Assembly: GCA_002686995.1 (NCBI GenBank)
Contig: NYZC01000203.1
Span: 1-43,142 of the forward strand
Direction of reading: 5' to 3'
Length of the DNA: 43,142 bases
Source of the DNA: Phycisphaeraceae bacterium
Lineage (GTDB): Bacteria > Planctomycetota > Phycisphaerae > Phycisphaerales > Phycisphaeraceae
This document shows positions 41,320-43,142 of this stretch, in pieces (the first letter of the stretch is position 1; the number at the start of each line of letters is the position of its first letter). The notes beneath the pieces were generated by a model. It did no database searches. It was not told the origin of the DNA and saw only the letters and a list, made by a program, of their open reading frames with translations. Position numbers and translations under genes: made by a program.

Positions 41320-42207
41320 ATGAAGAAGCACCTGTCTCCGAAAGACCTTGCCCGCGCTATCGGCGTCAGCGAATCGTCGCTGAAACGCTGGGCCGACGGC
41401 GGCATGATCAAGGGCTACCGCACCGCGGGCGGCCACCGGCGCATCGATCTCACCGAGGCGATCCGCTTCATCCGCGAGTCTGAAATGCCCGTGCGCGAGC
41501 CGCGCCTGCTCGGCCTGTCCGAGGTGGAAGGTCCGCTCGACGCCGCGCAGATTCCGGAAGATCCCACGGAGCTGCTCTACCAGGCGCTGGAGCAGGGCGA
41601 GTCAAAGAAGGTGCGCACGATCCTGACCTCGATGTATCTCGACGGTCGCGGCGTCGCGGACATCTGCGACGGTCCGATCCGCGCGGCGATGAGCCGGCTG
41701 GGCGAGCTGTGGCGGCACCAGTCTGACGGCGTGCTCATCGAGCACCGCGCGACCGACGTCTGCATCTCCGCGCTCAATCTCATCCGATCGATGCTGCCCG
41801 AGCCCGCAGAGTCGGCGCCGCTCGCGCTCGGCGGCGCCCCGCCCGACGACCCCTATCTGCTCCCTTCGCTGATGGCGGCCACCGTGATGGCGGCAGAAGG
41901 CTGGCGCGGGTTCAACCTGGGGCCCGACTGTCCCACCGAAGTGCTGATCGCCGCCGCGAAGCAGACCGGCGCGCGGCTCGTGTGGATCTCGATCAGCGCC
42001 GGCCAGGACGAGGCCGAGCTGACGCGGCTGCTGTCGCGCCTCGCCGACCACCTGATCGTCGAGGGCGTCGACGTGGTCCTGGGCGGCCGCTCGCTGCCCC
42101 ACGACGTTTCGCTGCGGCGGCACAACATCCACGCGATTCCTTCGATGTCCGCACTGGCCGCGCTGTCGCGCGAGCTCGTGCCGGCTGCGGTCGATCGGGA
42201 CGGCTGA
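41320..42207 (+). CDS. CarH/LitR-like MerR-family regulator with altered cobalamin site
   Basis: A 295-residue regulator. An N-terminal MerR-type HTH (LSPKDLARAIGVSESSLKRW, GGHRRI) is followed by a four-helix B12-cap domain containing W131-x9-E141-H142, the signature of CarH photoreceptors. The C-terminal Rossmann domain (GFNLGPDCPTEVL) is also typical. The lower axial ligand region, normally E/DxHxxG, reads DDPYLLPS here: His is Tyr179 and the Gly is Pro. Coenzyme B12 binding in the base-off/His-on form is therefore doubtful. The ATG at 41320 is preferred to GTG 41317. Adjacent are a PEP-CTERM gene downstream and an M20 gene upstream; it may control either. Confidence 0.85.
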   Translation: MKKHLSPKDLARAIGVSESSLKRWADGGMIKGYRTAGGHRRIDLTEAIRFIRESEMPVREPRLLGLSEVEGPLDAAQIPEDPTELLYQALEQGESKKVRTILTSMYLDGRGVADICDGPIRAAMSRLGELWRHQSDGVLIEHRATDVCISALNLIRSMLPEPAESAPLALGGAPPDDPYLLPSLMAATVMAAEGWRGFNLGPDCPTEVLIAAAKQTGARLVWISISAGQDEAELTRLLSRLADHLIVEGVDVVLGGRSLPHDVSLRRHNIHAIPSMSALAALSRELVPAAVDRDG

Positions 42208-42211
42208 TGCC

Positions 42212-42266
42212 TTGACATCCACAAGGTCAGGGATACGATTCCGCAAGGTTCGCAGCGACCGAACCT
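42212..42266 (+). promoter_or_regulatory. Sigma-70 promoter with 5'-terminal hairpin
   Basis: TTGACA (42212-42217), a 16-base spacer and TACGAT (42234-42239). The predicted start is about 42246, exactly where a perfect AGGTTCG-N7-CGAACCT hairpin (42246-42266) begins. Such a 5' stem-loop can stabilise mRNA or be a protein-binding site. The leader then runs about 110 bases to the ATG. Confidence 0.65.
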
Positions 42267-42378
42267 CTTCAATTGTCCGATTCGAAAGCACGGAGTCCGA
42301 GAACACGGCGACGCACGCCTGCGCGCCGCTCCCGTCTCCCGGAAGGAATCCCCGGCCGTCGCGCTGAAGAGGGGAATC

Positions 42379-43035
42379 ATGTTTCAACGGCTCATGGCGA
42401 CCTGGATCATGACGGGCCTGGCGGCTGCGGTCGCGCCGGCCGCCATGCTCGAGGTCAGCACCGACGCGCCGCCCGGATCACCGCTTTCCGTGTTCGCGGG
42501 GAGCCCGTCCGGACCCCTCGTCGTCAGCGTCACGAACGACGTCGGCCAGGACGCCACGTCGGACCTGCTCACCGGCTGGCAGGTGACGCTGGAGATCCAC
42601 GCCCAGTCGGGTGCGACGGGATCGCTCGAGTTCGCGTCGGTCGTCAACCCGTCGAACTACCTGCTCGACGGCGTGCCGCACATCAACTTCCCGGGCTCGA
42701 TGAACACGACGACGCGGCACCAGTTGTCCGGCGTGTCGCTCGCCGGCGCCGTGCAGGTGCCGACGGCGCCCGGCGCAGGCCTGATGGAGATCACGCTCGA
42801 AGCCTCGGCGGACGCCTCGGGCACGTTCGGCCTGCTCATCGTCGACGGCGCCGACAGCCAGTGGACCGACAACAGGTCGCCCCTGAGGCTCGAGCACGAC
42901 TACGCCAACGTTCCCGCGAGCGGTGGCCTGGTCCGGATCGGCGAGGTTCAGATCATCGTTCCCGAGCCCGGAGGGGTCGCTTCGCTGCTCGTAATCGGGG
43001 TCACGCGCCTCCCGCGAAGTCGCCGCCATCATTGA
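42379..43035 (+). CDS. PEP-CTERM sorting-domain exported protein
   Basis: A 218-residue protein. The signal peptide is MFQRLMATWIMTGLAAAVAP. A beta-rich body follows (LEVSTDAPPGSPLSVFAGS, GWQVTLEIHAQ, LLIVDGADSQWTDN), resembling cohesin/dockerin-like or other beta-sandwich folds, without a firm assignment. The C-terminus is VPEPGGVASLLVIGVTRLPR plus SRRHH, that is PEP motif, helix and basic tail. The helix is shorter and less hydrophobic than usual. AGGGG is about 6 bases before the ATG. Unlike the other PEP-CTERM gene, its promoter looks like sigma-70. Confidence 0.85.
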   Translation: MFQRLMATWIMTGLAAAVAPAAMLEVSTDAPPGSPLSVFAGSPSGPLVVSVTNDVGQDATSDLLTGWQVTLEIHAQSGATGSLEFASVVNPSNYLLDGVPHINFPGSMNTTTRHQLSGVSLAGAVQVPTAPGAGLMEITLEASADASGTFGLLIVDGADSQWTDNRSPLRLEHDYANVPASGGLVRIGEVQIIVPEPGGVASLLVIGVTRLPRSRRHH

Positions 43036-43057
43036 CTTCTTCCCCTTTTTTCCCAAC

Positions 43058-43072
43058 GCGGGCTTTGCCCGC
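43058..43072 (+). terminator. GC hairpin downstream of the PEP-CTERM gene
   Basis: GCGGGC-TTT-GCCCGC forms a 6-bp stem 22 bases after the stop codon. No T-run follows, so it may be a factor-assisted terminator. The remaining bases to the window end show nothing else. Confidence 0.45.
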
Positions 43073-43142
43073 AACCCAAGAGGATAGCGATTTAGCGGTC
43101 TGTTGATGACTCATGGGTGCCATGTTCGCTGTGCGGTCTAAG

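Overview
This window is GC-rich bacterial chromosome, almost certainly from a Planctomycetota lineage (class Phycisphaerae is my best guess, an inference). The support is direct: two PEP-CTERM exported proteins, one LEPR-XLL protein, a type II-like pseudopilin with an H-x9-DG tail motif, several outer propeller proteins and many heptamer-type intergenic repeats. I see no rRNA, tRNA, CRISPR array, intact insertion sequence or prophage.

Layout. 1-9.8 kb: a 35-bp inverted repeat pair, a PEP-CTERM protein behind a near-perfect sigma-54 site, a TIM-barrel glycosidase-like protein, a GHMP sugar kinase fused to a GalU-type uridylyltransferase, a small membrane protein, a DinB protein, a pseudopilin, a DMT exporter and an MFS transporter. 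9.9-13 kb: a peroxiredoxin, an HpcH/HpaI aldolase and a TPR lipoprotein. 13-24.2 kb: an oxidised-sugar or hydroxyacid catabolic neighbourhood with a LarA-like racemase, a HUMPS-type decarboxylase, two 2-hydroxyacid dehydrogenases, an SDR lacking its catalytic Tyr, two cupins, a creatininase-family hydrolase, an M19 dipeptidase and a ThDP decarboxylase. It also holds a YtrA-type GntR regulator with a textbook operator whose ABC operon has been gutted by deletion.

24.2-35.1 kb holds the most system-like locus. Seven overlapping genes on the minus strand encode an NHL propeller, a Cys4 mini-protein, a Tat polyferredoxin, a NosR/NapH-like membrane ferredoxin, a membrane-anchored PQQ-type propeller, a NuoE-NuoF fusion and a GltD-like FAD/FeS subunit that has lost its NAD(P)H domain. 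A further propeller gene lies just upstream. It is preceded by a strong promoter and operator, a roughly 225-nt highly structured leader, and an intrinsic terminator ending 12 nt before its start codon, which is riboswitch-like.

35.2-43.1 kb: a sigma-54-driven LEPR-XLL miniature mosaic of VgrG segments; a compact cassette of cupin, zinc-ribbon membrane protein, TPR lipoprotein and Cys-less asparagine-synthetase-like enzyme; an M20 peptidase; a CarH-like photoreceptor homologue with its lower axial His replaced by Tyr; and a second PEP-CTERM protein.

The three long convergent gene junctions are each filled by inverted or tandem repeat structures (three unrelated sequences, same architecture), which probably act as bidirectional terminators or repeat-insertion hot spots. 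All functions are read from sequence motifs without database searches.
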